The notes under the pieces were generated by a model. That model was not told the DNA's origin and ran no database searches. It saw only the letters and a program-made list of their open reading frames with translations. The position numbers were made by a program, and so were the translations under genes. A stretch of DNA of 64,000 nt from Mucilaginibacter sp. (GTDB taxonomy: Bacteria; Bacteroidota; Bacteroidia; Sphingobacteriales; Sphingobacteriaceae), in assembly GCF_028288225.1 (NCBI RefSeq), contig NZ_JAQBOC010000031.1, positions 149,411 to 213,410 on the forward strand. Reading direction: 5' to 3'. Positions 9,897 to 18,924 of this stretch are shown here, piece by piece. Each line of letters starts with the position of its first letter. The first letter of the stretch is position 1.

Positions 9897-10244
9897 CTAC
9901 ACTCCAATCCCTTTCCTGACTTTCGCTGGCAATTTCTCAGCAATCAATTTGTACGATTGCTTTAAATAAAACTCCCATTCCTGCCGGGTTAGCCTGCTGA
10001 TGTCGTCAATATGCACCCATTTATAGCGCGCAACATATTCCTGCGGAGAAAAACCCTCCTTTGAGATGATAGCCTCAAAATCCTCTGCAGGTACCTTAAA
10101 TGATGCTGAAACCGGCACACTATCCGGCGAGGTGAACAGGAATGATTTTCCGCCCACATTAAAGCATAAGTGTGAGCCAAGTTTTATGTCTTCGGTTACC
10201 CCGGCAAACTGCTTGCAAAGTGTTTGGAGATCTTCTATTGTCAT
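9897..10244 (-). CDS. MmcQ/YjbR family DNA-binding-fold protein
   Basis: 115 residues from the ATG at 10244 (MTIEDLQTLCKQF). A longer frame from 10304 would translate the word-repeat leader, so it is rejected. Conserved features are GSHLCFNVGGKSFLF in the first half, a PAED loop and YKWVHIDD before the final helix (LIAEKLPAKVRKGI). The family has the CyaY-like fold of YjbR. Its molecular function is not established. Divergent from the alpha/beta hydrolase gene across an inverted word-repeat array. Confidence 0.8.
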   Translation of the reverse strand: MTIEDLQTLCKQFAGVTEDIKLGSHLCFNVGGKSFLFTSPDSVPVSASFKVPAEDFEAIISKEGFSPQEYVARYKWVHIDDISRLTRQEWEFYLKQSYKLIAEKLPAKVRKGIGV

Positions 10245-10418
10245 GGTATGTAGTTGAATAGGTTGATTGAGTTGAATTAAGTTGATTAGGTTAACAATCT
10301 GCAATTTTTTTTAACGTTAATAGTCAATAATAAACCTAATCTATTAAAATTAAAAGATATAACTCAATCAACCCCTCACTTAATCCAACTCAATCAACCC
10401 TACACAACTTACCACAAC
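10245..10418. repeat. Inverted word-repeat array between divergent genes
   Basis: The left arm (about 10253-10295) repeats GTTGATTGAGTTGAATTAAG-type words. The right arm (about 10372-10410) repeats their complement (AACTCAATCAACC, CTTAATCC). The AT-rich centre shows no gene. Read in the sense of each flanking gene, the arm next to the start codon is A/C-rich and nearly free of G. See the findings on word repeats. Confidence 0.75.
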
Positions 10419-11231
10419 ATGAAGAAATGCTTAACCGCCATAGCCACATTGAGCTTCCTGCTATTTTTAAATGCGCACCTGTTTGCTCAGCCCGCTCCGG
10501 AAGGTAATTATTATACCTCGTTTGATAGTACAAAAATTTACTACGAGGTAAAGGGTGATGGTTATCCGGTGATATTGATCCATGGTTTTTCGGGCACGGG
10601 GCAGGGTTGGAAAAACTGCGCCGTTTATAATGATCTATTGAATGCGGGCTATAAAGTTATTCTGATAGATCAGCGGGGTAACGGGCGGTCAGACAAGCCG
10701 CACACGGATGCCGGTTACTCAAATGATGCCGAGGCCAAAGATATTATGGGTCTTGCCACTTATCTTAAATTAAAAAATTATGATGCTGTAGGTTACTCGC
10801 GCGGCTCTATCATTGCATCGCGGCTTTTAGTTTTAGATAAACGCCTGCATAAGGCGGTTATGGGCGGCATGGGTGATGCCTATACCAACCCCGACTGGCC
10901 CCGCAGGATCCATGCTTATAAGGCTTTAATGGGCGATACCACATTACATGATGTTGATGATATGGTAAAGTATATCCGCTCACAGCATTTTGATGAGCTT
11001 GCACTTGCCTATCAGCAAAAATGGCAGCCATCAACCAGCAAAAAAGAGCTGGCAGCCGTGCGCAGGCCTGTGTTAATTATCCGTGGCAGCGACGATAAAG
11101 AAAACGGCTCAGAAATAGGTTTAAATAAACTTATCCCACATTCGGACTTAAATTATGTTCCCGGAAATCATAATACTGCCATCAGGAACACCGAATTTTC
11201 TGAATCTGTGACCAGCTTTCTAAAAGACTAA
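10419..11231 (+). CDS. Exported alpha/beta hydrolase
   Basis: 270 residues with a signal peptide (CLTAIATLSFLLFLNAHLFA, then QPAPEG). The alpha/beta hydrolase fold shows the oxyanion segment HGFSG (55-59), the nucleophile elbow GYSRGS with S127, an acid in IRGSDD (D225 or D226) and H251 in PGNHNT. All catalytic elements are present, so it should be an active periplasmic or exported serine esterase-like enzyme. Substrate unknown. Leader composed of A/C-rich word repeats. Confidence 0.85.
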   Translation: MKKCLTAIATLSFLLFLNAHLFAQPAPEGNYYTSFDSTKIYYEVKGDGYPVILIHGFSGTGQGWKNCAVYNDLLNAGYKVILIDQRGNGRSDKPHTDAGYSNDAEAKDIMGLATYLKLKNYDAVGYSRGSIIASRLLVLDKRLHKAVMGGMGDAYTNPDWPRRIHAYKALMGDTTLHDVDDMVKYIRSQHFDELALAYQQKWQPSTSKKELAAVRRPVLIIRGSDDKENGSEIGLNKLIPHSDLNYVPGNHNTAIRNTEFSESVTSFLKD

Positions 11232-11325
11232 ATTTTACTAAATAGGGCAAGTGCGGCAATAGCTGTAAATCAGTTTATTATACTGGCTACAAAACAATTT
11301 TTTTTATTTTTTCTTTTAATAGAAT

Positions 11326-12543
11326 ATGGATAAATTTTTTACAACCATTTTTTATTGTTTACTGCCTTGCCTTATCTTTGCACAAACGCCTACAGATACA
11401 GCTAATGTAAAGGTGGATACTACAGGGCAAAGAGACCTTATTGATATTGGTTCAGCTATTTTAAAGTTAAAACCAAGGCCTTATAACCCGGAAAAAAAGC
11501 AGGTATATTTTTCTATTTTACCCATATCATCATCGCTGCCTGGTGGCTCTAAGGCAATTGTAACATCTACAACGGCCGGTTTTTATTTAGGCAACCGAAA
11601 AACCACTTACCTGTCAAGCGTAACTTTTGCGCCATACTTTAACTTAAAAGGAAGGTATGGCTTGCCTCTGCATTCAAGTATATGGATGCCTGATAATACA
11701 TATAATGTGCAGGGCGATACCCGCTTTTTAGTTTACCCGCAATATACCTGGGGGCAGGGAGGCAAGCGTGCCGAGGGTGATAAACTTTTGGTGGATTTTA
11801 ACTATATCAGATTTTACCAAAGTGTGCTTAAACGGATAAAGCCCTATTTTTATGTGGGCATAGGGTATAATCTTGATTATTATTTTAACATCAATACAAG
11901 AAACAGCCACTCTGCGGTTACGCTAAAAGATTTTACAGGATACCAGTATGGCACAACGGAAGGAAATTCTTTTTCATCGGGACTTACCGTAAATGCAGTG
12001 TACGATACCAGGCAAAATTCCATCAATCCTATTCCGGGTGTATATGCCAGTTTTATTTACAGGCACAATGCCGGACTACTGGGAAGCGACAATAACGCAC
12101 AATCGGTGTATATTGATTTTCGCAAATACATAGCCTTAGGTAAAAGCGGCAGGAAGAAAAATATACTTGCGATGTGGAGTTATTACTGGACTGCTATCTC
12201 AGACGGAACGCCCTTTTTAAGCTTACCAGGCATAGGAAATGACCCCTATCAACGGTCGGGGCGCGGAATTGAACAAAATCGTTACAGGGGAGAAAATTTA
12301 CTTTATTTTGAGGCAGAATATCGCCGTGATATTACCGATAACGGACTGTTTGGTTTCGTAGTATTTACAAATTTTAATTCGGCCAGTGAGCCAAATACGC
12401 ATCGTTTTGCCTATGTAAACCCTGCAGCCGGTGGCGGTCTCCGTATAAAATTCAATAAAAGATCTGATACCAATGTTGCCCTTGACTATGGTTTTAGTAA
12501 AGGTTATAGCGGTCTGATAATAGGACTTGGAGAGGCTTTTTAA
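11326..12543 (+). CDS. BamA/TamA-like outer-membrane barrel protein
   Basis: 405 residues with a signal peptide ending near IFAQTPTD. The body has many amphipathic strands, and the C-terminal third resembles the Omp85 surface-antigen barrel: VYDTRQNSINPIPGVYASF, LLYFEAEYRRDI and a final strand region ending in GLGEAF. It lacks room for POTRA domains, so it belongs to the short BamA/TamA-like group of Bacteroidota rather than the assembly factor itself. Function unknown. Confidence 0.75.
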   Translation: MDKFFTTIFYCLLPCLIFAQTPTDTANVKVDTTGQRDLIDIGSAILKLKPRPYNPEKKQVYFSILPISSSLPGGSKAIVTSTTAGFYLGNRKTTYLSSVTFAPYFNLKGRYGLPLHSSIWMPDNTYNVQGDTRFLVYPQYTWGQGGKRAEGDKLLVDFNYIRFYQSVLKRIKPYFYVGIGYNLDYYFNINTRNSHSAVTLKDFTGYQYGTTEGNSFSSGLTVNAVYDTRQNSINPIPGVYASFIYRHNAGLLGSDNNAQSVYIDFRKYIALGKSGRKKNILAMWSYYWTAISDGTPFLSLPGIGNDPYQRSGRGIEQNRYRGENLLYFEAEYRRDITDNGLFGFVVFTNFNSASEPNTHRFAYVNPAAGGGLRIKFNKRSDTNVALDYGFSKGYSGLIIGLGEAF

Positions 12544-12670
12544 GTAAAAATTTTAATATTATAGTAATATATTAATTATTAATACAAAATATAGATTATA
12601 TTTACTCAGTAAGTTTTAGCCGATCCATAGTTTTTATTTGCATCCATACTTTTTTAATTTTTAACGTTAC

Positions 12671-13027
12671 ATGGGAAAGCGGATTTTAGTATTGGATGAT
12701 AACCAGGATATCCTGGATATAGTGCAAGAAACTCTAATGTATGAGGATTTTGAGGTGCAAAGCACTTCACGGAGTGACGCAGTTGTATCTTTGGCTGAAA
12801 CGTTTATACCCGATTTGGTTATATTGGATTATCGCGTTGCCGGTTTAAATGGAGGCGAACTGTGTATGCAATTTAAATCACACCCCCGTTTTAAAAATAT
12901 TCCTGTAATTATCTATTCAGCCTATATTAACAATAACAGCGAGTTATATGCTTATGGCTGCGATGCAATTATCAATAAACCCTTTGATTTAACCGAACTG
13001 GTAGAAAAAGTTAACAGTTTATTATAA
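12671..13027 (+). CDS. Single-domain response regulator (receiver)
   Basis: 118 residues, a stand-alone CheY-like receiver. The acidic pocket is D9/D10, the phospho-acceptor is D53 (VILDYR), the switch residue is S83 (IYSA) and the lysine is K103 (NKPF). It has no output domain, so it likely acts through phosphorelay or protein binding. No kinase gene is adjacent. It lies on an AT-rich island with two mini zinc-ribbon genes and a second receiver gene. Confidence 0.9.
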   Translation: MGKRILVLDDNQDILDIVQETLMYEDFEVQSTSRSDAVVSLAETFIPDLVILDYRVAGLNGGELCMQFKSHPRFKNIPVIIYSAYINNNSELYAYGCDAIINKPFDLTELVEKVNSLL

Positions 13028-13143
13028 ATAAAGCCACTCCTTATTCATATTATTGCCTGTTGTTATTTTTTTAAAGATATATAATTATTGTACGGTTTTT
13101 GTTGTTTTTTTAGCGAAAAGATTGCCCCAAATAATGCTTTAAT

Positions 13144-13335
13144 ATGTTATCGCCATCAAATAATTACAGTAAACCTATGCGCAATAAGAAGAGATTATAT
13201 TTTTGTCCAAAATGTAAAAAAAAACTGACCGAGAGAATTAGCAGAGGCATACTGGTCAAAACATTTTTATTTTGGCTTCCTATAAAAAGCTACTTTTGTT
13301 ATTACTGCAAACGCAAACGTTACTTTTTTCATTAA
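13144..13335 (+). CDS. Mini zinc-ribbon-like protein 1
   Basis: 63 residues from ATG 13144, or 52 from ATG 13177, which aligns better with its paralogue. Two CxxC knuckles (CPKC and CYYC) are separated by a basic, aromatic segment (RGILVKTFLFWLPIKSYF). The spacing suits one four-Cys zinc ribbon. Strongly basic, so nucleic-acid or protein binding is possible. Family not recognised. The gene 13438-13629 encodes a clear paralogue with the same layout. Confidence 0.6.
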   Translation: MLSPSNNYSKPMRNKKRLYFCPKCKKKLTERISRGILVKTFLFWLPIKSYFCYYCKRKRYFFH

Positions 13336-13437
13336 TTTTGTTTAAATTTCATTAATACTGTTTAAATTTTGCTTGTTTCCATAAGTCATTATTGCTTTAT
13401 ATATTCTATTTTTATCCGATATAAATAGTTCATAATT

Positions 13438-13629
13438 TTGGCGAAAAGAAAATTTAAATCAGAAGATTACAACTGTCTTAAATGTGGCAGTCCGTTTCAT
13501 TTTCAGGTACGCAGAGGCTGGTTTATGAAAAGATTATCATATTTTTTTCCGCTAAAAAAACTCTTTTGCGCTAAATGCAAAAAAGCCTCGTACGTGTTTA
13601 TAAAAAAGGAAACAACTGTTGAGGTATAA
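13438..13629 (+). CDS. Mini zinc-ribbon-like protein 2
   Basis: 63 residues starting at a TTG. No ATG precedes the first Cys knuckle, so the unusual start is forced if the gene is real. The layout is CLKC, then RRGWFMKRLSYFFPLKKLF, then CAKC and a basic tail. It aligns with protein 1 in both knuckles and in the RG-x-K-x-FP-x-K spacer pattern, which supports both as genes. Function unknown. Confidence 0.55.
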   Translation: MAKRKFKSEDYNCLKCGSPFHFQVRRGWFMKRLSYFFPLKKLFCAKCKKASYVFIKKETTVEV

Positions 13630-14009
13630 AATTCACCGCATATTATTCTCCTTATTTTAACTATCGCTTTAATAAAATTCCTTTAAATAGAAAATATGTC
13701 TATTTTTTGAACAATAGTTTAGAAATGTGAACATAAATATCAAATTATATTAATAATCCACTACATTTTAGTACAATATATAAAAGCCAAATTATTTAGT
13801 TATAAACAGCTTAATGCAATAAATAAAGGTTTTTTTGCGCGATTATTCAAAAGTGCATATAATGTTAATAAAATCCGGCGGTATTGGTTAAAAAGATGGT
13901 ATAGTAATTGTACTTAATACAATTAACATTGTATTTACTTATACAATAATATTAAACAGGCTTAAATATAATGCCTTTATATGAGTAAACTATTTAGTAA
14001 TAATTTAAG
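13630..14009. other. AT-rich intergenic region, no gene seen
   Basis: About 380 bp of very AT-rich sequence between the second zinc-ribbon gene and the second receiver gene. No reading frame of plausible composition and no clear hairpin were found. Promoters for the downstream receiver gene must lie here, but none matches the consensus clearly. Confidence 0.5.
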
Positions 14010-14375
14010 ATGAGACGGATATTAGCGGTGGATGACGATAAGGATATATTGGATGTTTTGCAATATATTCTTGAAGATTCGGGGTATGAAGTAGAGACAC
14101 TTTCCGACGGGCGATTTTTGTTTGAAAAAATAAACGCACATATGCCCGATTTAATTTTGCTTGATATAATGCTTGGCAGTTTGGATGGACGGGATCTTTG
14201 CAAAGCAGTTAAGGCTACAGATGCAACCCATGATATACCTGTTATACTAATATCTGCCAGTCATAGCGTGGCCGGTTCAATGAATCAAAAAGGCGCTCCG
14301 GATGCGTTTATAGCCAAACCCTTTGATATTGATGATCTGCTGACGGCTGTAAAAGGACAATTAGCAGCCGCATAA
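14010..14375 (+). CDS. Single-domain response regulator (receiver)
   Basis: 121 residues, CheY-like. Acidic pocket D8/D9, phospho-acceptor D52 (ILLDIM), switch S82 (LISAS) and K103 (AKPF) are all present. No output domain. It is similar in size to the receiver at 12671 but clearly divergent in sequence. Convergent with the DUF922 gene across a short inverted word-repeat. Confidence 0.9.
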   Translation: MRRILAVDDDKDILDVLQYILEDSGYEVETLSDGRFLFEKINAHMPDLILLDIMLGSLDGRDLCKAVKATDATHDIPVILISASHSVAGSMNQKGAPDAFIAKPFDIDDLLTAVKGQLAAA

Positions 14376-14465
14376 GTAAGTTTGCAGTTGCCGGTTTGCG
14401 GTTGGCAGTTAAAAGCCAAATCAAAACCATATATTGTTAACCCCATTAACAAAACTGCTCACTGC
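14376..14465. repeat. Inverted word-repeat between convergent genes
   Basis: After the receiver stop come GCAGTTGCCGG, GCGGTTGGCAGTT words. Before the DUF922 stop come the complements AACTGCTCACTGCC, TACTGC. The vocabulary is the same GTTGGCAGTT type as at 22985, 36569 and 44178. Confidence 0.7.
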
Positions 14466-15590
14466 CTACTGCTTCACCCCCAGTTCCTTCAGTTCCTTGT
14501 CAATCCGCTCATTCCATTTTTGCTGTTCAGTAGTATTTGTGCCGTGGTGGGTTTCATCATCATATTGCTTCTGCAGATTATTCATTTCCCTGTAAGCATC
14601 CAGGTATTCCTCATTTATTGGCCCATTGTAATTTTCCGTGGTAAGTGTCCTTGCTTTAATTGTCTGCTTAAAATGTTCAGCTGCTATTTTTACTATATCA
14701 AAATGTCTTTGCTCGTGGTTTAAGGTGTAATTATTCCTGCTGCCTTCCTTTGCCCAGCTGGCGCTTTTTGGTAAACAAGCTTTAATACCAAGGTGCAGAT
14801 TAATTATGCCATTAACAATTTCGGCATGTTCGACATAACCAAGGGTAGGAAATACCTCTGCCTCATATTTACTATTTGGTACTTTCGATTGAAAATCAGC
14901 CCAGGTTAAAGGCCGCTTAACGTTATAGTAAATGCTGTCGCCTTCGGGCTTTTCAGTATAATCAGTAAACATAACTTTAACGCCACGGGCCAGTTTAATA
15001 TTAGTTTCTGCCTGTTGGTTCATCCAGGTATTTATATATAACAGCCCGTTTGTTAATACGTGCCGCAACGTTGGTTCTATATCCCGGGTTTGCCCCGCAT
15101 CCCTATTATAAACCGCCTTGCCATTATAATCTGCAAGGTGCAGCATATCATCCTCTCCCTTATCAAGGGCAAAAGAAAATATCACATCTATGCGCCCCTC
15201 CACTATGTTGCCTGCCTGAGCTGTTTCACTTATGTTTATCTTTTTCAGGCTGATAATTACCGGGCGCAGTGCAGTATTTCGGGGGATGCTGTTATTAATA
15301 AACTGCTTAATAGCAAGGAATGTTCCACCTTTTAAATCAACAGGATACGCTTTAGATTGTATGCCTTTAATATTTATGATAGGCATAAGTAGTGCAATTG
15401 CATGGCGATTTTCACGTTCATCGATTACTTTAGCTATATAAAATTCTTTAGGCGTTATCGGCAGCCGCTCATCAGCTAAAACAATATTATCAATTTGTTT
15501 TGGCGAGGATTGAAAACCGGAAAATGCGATGAAAACAAATAATAAAATACAGTTATAAGAAATTTTGAGAGTATAATTTAAACTGGTCAT
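14466..15590 (-). CDS. DUF922 family predicted zinc protease
   Basis: 374 residues from the ATG at 15590. A TTG six bases upstream is less likely. A hydrophobic N-terminal segment (NCILLFVFIAFSGFQSS) predicts export. The C-terminal half has the DUF922 pattern: TWADFQSKVP, then N-H292-E-Q-R-H296-F-D, an HExxH-type zinc site, then YDDETHHGTN and a closing QQKWNERIDKELKEL. The family is predicted to be metalloproteases, but activity is not shown for most members. It probably acts in the periplasm. Confidence 0.75.
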   Translation of the reverse strand: MTSLNYTLKISYNCILLFVFIAFSGFQSSPKQIDNIVLADERLPITPKEFYIAKVIDERENRHAIALLMPIINIKGIQSKAYPVDLKGGTFLAIKQFINNSIPRNTALRPVIISLKKINISETAQAGNIVEGRIDVIFSFALDKGEDDMLHLADYNGKAVYNRDAGQTRDIEPTLRHVLTNGLLYINTWMNQQAETNIKLARGVKVMFTDYTEKPEGDSIYYNVKRPLTWADFQSKVPNSKYEAEVFPTLGYVEHAEIVNGIINLHLGIKACLPKSASWAKEGSRNNYTLNHEQRHFDIVKIAAEHFKQTIKARTLTTENYNGPINEEYLDAYREMNNLQKQYDDETHHGTNTTEQQKWNERIDKELKELGVKQ

Positions 15591-15808
15591 TATCAAATAT
15601 AACGCTATTCAGGCTATGGTATTATTTGTCCCATATAAACAGCCGGGGTATGCTATCCTCCGTTCTTAACACCTTGTAAAGTTTTCCACACCTATACCAT
15701 GTAATATTTACTATCCGTTAAAAACAATGTTCTCCACACTATGTGAATTACTATTGTGGAATACCTTTTTAGGTTTCGCTATTTTCGCGAATCGTTAGTT
15801 TGCTCCTT

Positions 15809-18800
15809 ATGATAAAACTTAAATACGTTTCTTTTCTTGTACCTATATTTTTTGTTTTAACAACACGCGCTCAGCAAAACCTGTCTTTTGACATTTACCG
15901 CACCTATCATGCCGCTATCGAGCTGTTTGGTAAAGGTAAGTATGTTGCTGCATCCGAACAATTTCGCCTGGTTGAAACCTCGAGGGTTAAAACAAGCACA
16001 CAGCCTAAGTTTGAATCGGAGTTATCTTTAATAAAAGAAAACTCGCAGTATTATGAAGCGTTATGCGCTCTTGAACTGGGAAATGACGATGCCGAGAGCA
16101 TGTTCCTGCGTTTTATAAAGGAACATCCGGAAAACCCGCTAACAAAACTGGCTTACTTTCAGATAGGACGCTCTTATTCAAGGCAGGAAAAATATACCGA
16201 TGCCCTGCGATGGTTTGATAAGGTGCAGGCCAATGAATTAAGCGGAAGGCAAAACACTGAGTATAAGTTCCGCAAGGGTTATGCCTATTTTGCTACCAAC
16301 GATTATAAGAACGCCCAGCAGCTTTTCAGCGAGGTAAAAAATACGCATTCGCCATTTACTGATGATGCAATTTATTACTTTGCTTATATAGCTTATTTGA
16401 ATAAGGATTATCATTTGGCGCTGGTAAACTTTGAGCGCCTTAAAAATTCTAAAAAGTACGAAAATAGCTATCCTTATTATATAAGCGCTGTATATTTCTT
16501 AGATAAGCGTTATGATGATGTGCTCAATTATGCGGTGCCAATTATCAAAAACACCCATCAGCAGCACGAAACTGAAATGCTGCGCATAATTGCAGCATCG
16601 TACTTTGCTAAAGCCGATTATGATAATGCGGCAAAATATTACGGGCGTTTTGAGGAAGAGGACCAGGGCCATACTCAAAATACACAGGATAGTTACCAGA
16701 TGGGCTATACCTATTTTAAGGTCGGCAATTTTGGAAAAGCGGCAAGTGAGCTTGAAAAGCTTCAACAGCAAAATGACGTTTTTAGTCAGAACGGTAATTA
16801 TACGCTTGGGAATGTTTTCCTGAAAATGAATAACAAGCAAAGTGCACGCAGCGCCTTTTTTGCAGCGTCGAGACTTAATTTTGATAAACAATTACAGGAA
16901 GATGCTTTGTACGAGTATGCTAAGTTATCATACGAGCTTGATTTTAACACTCAGGCGCTTGATGCTACCAGGCTGTACCTGAAAAATTATCCTAACTCAA
17001 CCCGCAATAACGAAGTTAAAACACTGCTGGGCGAAGAATTACTTAACTCACATAATTATAAAGAGGCTGTTGAAATACTGGAGCCCATTCCTAATAAATC
17101 TGCCAGTGCGCAGGCTGCCTACCAAAAAGTTACTTACTATCGCGGCCTTGAATTCTATAACGAACGTGCTTTTGAGAACGGAATAGGTATTTTTCTGCGC
17201 TCGTTAAAATACCCGGTTGATAATAAAATTGAAGTGATGACCACCTATTGGATGGCTGAAGCTATGTACGAGGTGCGGAAATATGGTGAATCTGTTGATA
17301 ATTTTGAAAAATTTCTTGCTTTTGACGGGGCCAGTGAAACCGGTGTATATAATTACGCAAATTATGCCCTGGCCTATGCAGCCTTTGGCGATGAACAGTA
17401 CAAAAAGGCAGCCACCTATTTTCAGAAATTTTTACAGGGTGAAGAAAAGGATCCAAATACAATAAACGATGCTGTAACCCGCCTGGGCGACAGTTATTTT
17501 GTAATGAAGAATTATAGCAAAGCGCTTGAATATTATAACCAGATAATTGAAAAGCATACTGCAGGCCAGGATTACGCATTATTTCAGCGTGGTATGATCC
17601 AGGGTTTACAGAATGCCCCGGATGCCAAGATCAGCACATTAACCAATGTGCTTAACACCTTCCCTAACTCGGATTATGCCGACGATGCATCATTTGAAAT
17701 TGCGTACACTTATTTTTTGAAAAATGAAGGCGACAAGGCAAAAAGTGATCTGCAGGCTATGATCAAAAAATACCCAACCAGCAGCTATGTATCCCGTGCC
17801 CTGGTTACTATTGGGCTTATTGACTACAATGCAGACAATGACTCCCTGGCTGTTGAATCGTTTAAAACGGTTATAAAGGATTACTCATCAACCGAAGAAG
17901 CCAAGCTGGCGCTTAAACAGGTTGAGAAGATCTATACCGACAAAGGTGATGCGCAAACCTTTATCAATTATGCAGCAACAACGCCTATTGCCAATTATAC
18001 AGCAGCCGACCAGGAAAGTATTATGATAACCGCCGCCAATAACTTATACGTAAAGGGCGACTGGCAAGGAACGATTGGGGCAGTGAATGCTTATTATGAT
18101 AAGTTCCCAACCAAACCAATTTATGAAAAACAGGCAAGATTTATCCGGGCGCAAAGTTTGGTTAACTTGAAAAGGCTTGATGAAGCCGTTGTTGATTATA
18201 ATGTTATACTTAACGACTGGACAAGTCCCTATACTGAGCAGTCGTTAATAAGCATGGCCAAGCTGTATATGAACCAGAAGAAATATAACGAGGCCATCTC
18301 TTATCTTAAAAAACTGGAAACAAATTCAGAATACAAAGCAGATTATACCTGGGCCATAAATAACCTGCTGGTTTGCTATGCACAGATGGAAATGCCTGAT
18401 GACGCCCTAAACTATGTTAAGCTGGTGCGCAGCAACGAAAAAACTGCCCAGGAAGATAAATTTAAAACAGGCCTTTACGCTGGTCAGGCTTACCTTCAAA
18501 AGGGTGATACTACCAATGCGATAACTGAATTTAATTATACGCTTACTAACACCAAAACCGTTGCAGCTGCCGAGGCAAAATACAACATTGCTGAAATTGA
18601 GTTTGAGAAAGGCAAGTATAAGGCATCGCAAAAAACCTGTTTCGAGCTGGTGAAGGATCTTCCCAATTATGATTACTGGGTAACCAAGACCTTTATTTTA
18701 CTGGCCGATAATTATGAGGCGCTTAAGGATGTGTTCCAGGCTAAGGCAACCCTGCAAAGTGTTATTGATAACTACAAGGGCGACGACGACATATTACCAA

Positions 18801-18922
18801 CAGCCAAACAAAAGCTTGATCAGCTCTCTGGTGGAAAAGCAGATCAGAAACCGGCCGGAACAGAGGAAAAGAAACCGGACGAAAAGAAACCAGAGGAAAA
18901 GAAACAGGATAACAAAGAATAA
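15809..18922 (+). CDS. Large exported tetratricopeptide-repeat protein
   Basis: 1037 residues from ATG 15809. An upstream in-frame TTG at 15800 is less likely. A signal peptide (FLVPIFFVLTTRAQ) is followed by a nearly continuous array of TPR-like helix pairs, for example KLAYFQIGRSYSRQEKYTDA and TRLGDSYFVMKNYSKALEYY. The C-terminal tail is a Lys/Glu/Pro repeat (EEKKPDEKKPEEKK). Probably a periplasmic scaffold. The beta-barrel gene begins 2 bp downstream and the SPOR/ExbB/ExbD/TonB genes follow, so a shared envelope function is likely. Confidence 0.85.
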   Translation: MIKLKYVSFLVPIFFVLTTRAQQNLSFDIYRTYHAAIELFGKGKYVAASEQFRLVETSRVKTSTQPKFESELSLIKENSQYYEALCALELGNDDAESMFLRFIKEHPENPLTKLAYFQIGRSYSRQEKYTDALRWFDKVQANELSGRQNTEYKFRKGYAYFATNDYKNAQQLFSEVKNTHSPFTDDAIYYFAYIAYLNKDYHLALVNFERLKNSKKYENSYPYYISAVYFLDKRYDDVLNYAVPIIKNTHQQHETEMLRIIAASYFAKADYDNAAKYYGRFEEEDQGHTQNTQDSYQMGYTYFKVGNFGKAASELEKLQQQNDVFSQNGNYTLGNVFLKMNNKQSARSAFFAASRLNFDKQLQEDALYEYAKLSYELDFNTQALDATRLYLKNYPNSTRNNEVKTLLGEELLNSHNYKEAVEILEPIPNKSASAQAAYQKVTYYRGLEFYNERAFENGIGIFLRSLKYPVDNKIEVMTTYWMAEAMYEVRKYGESVDNFEKFLAFDGASETGVYNYANYALAYAAFGDEQYKKAATYFQKFLQGEEKDPNTINDAVTRLGDSYFVMKNYSKALEYYNQIIEKHTAGQDYALFQRGMIQGLQNAPDAKISTLTNVLNTFPNSDYADDASFEIAYTYFLKNEGDKAKSDLQAMIKKYPTSSYVSRALVTIGLIDYNADNDSLAVESFKTVIKDYSSTEEAKLALKQVEKIYTDKGDAQTFINYAATTPIANYTAADQESIMITAANNLYVKGDWQGTIGAVNAYYDKFPTKPIYEKQARFIRAQSLVNLKRLDEAVVDYNVILNDWTSPYTEQSLISMAKLYMNQKKYNEAISYLKKLETNSEYKADYTWAINNLLVCYAQMEMPDDALNYVKLVRSNEKTAQEDKFKTGLYAGQAYLQKGDTTNAITEFNYTLTNTKTVAAAEAKYNIAEIEFEKGKYKASQKTCFELVKDLPNYDYWVTKTFILLADNYEALKDVFQAKATLQSVIDNYKGDDDILPTAKQKLDQLSGGKADQKPAGTEEKKPDEKKPEEKKQDNKE

Positions 18923-18924
18923 AA

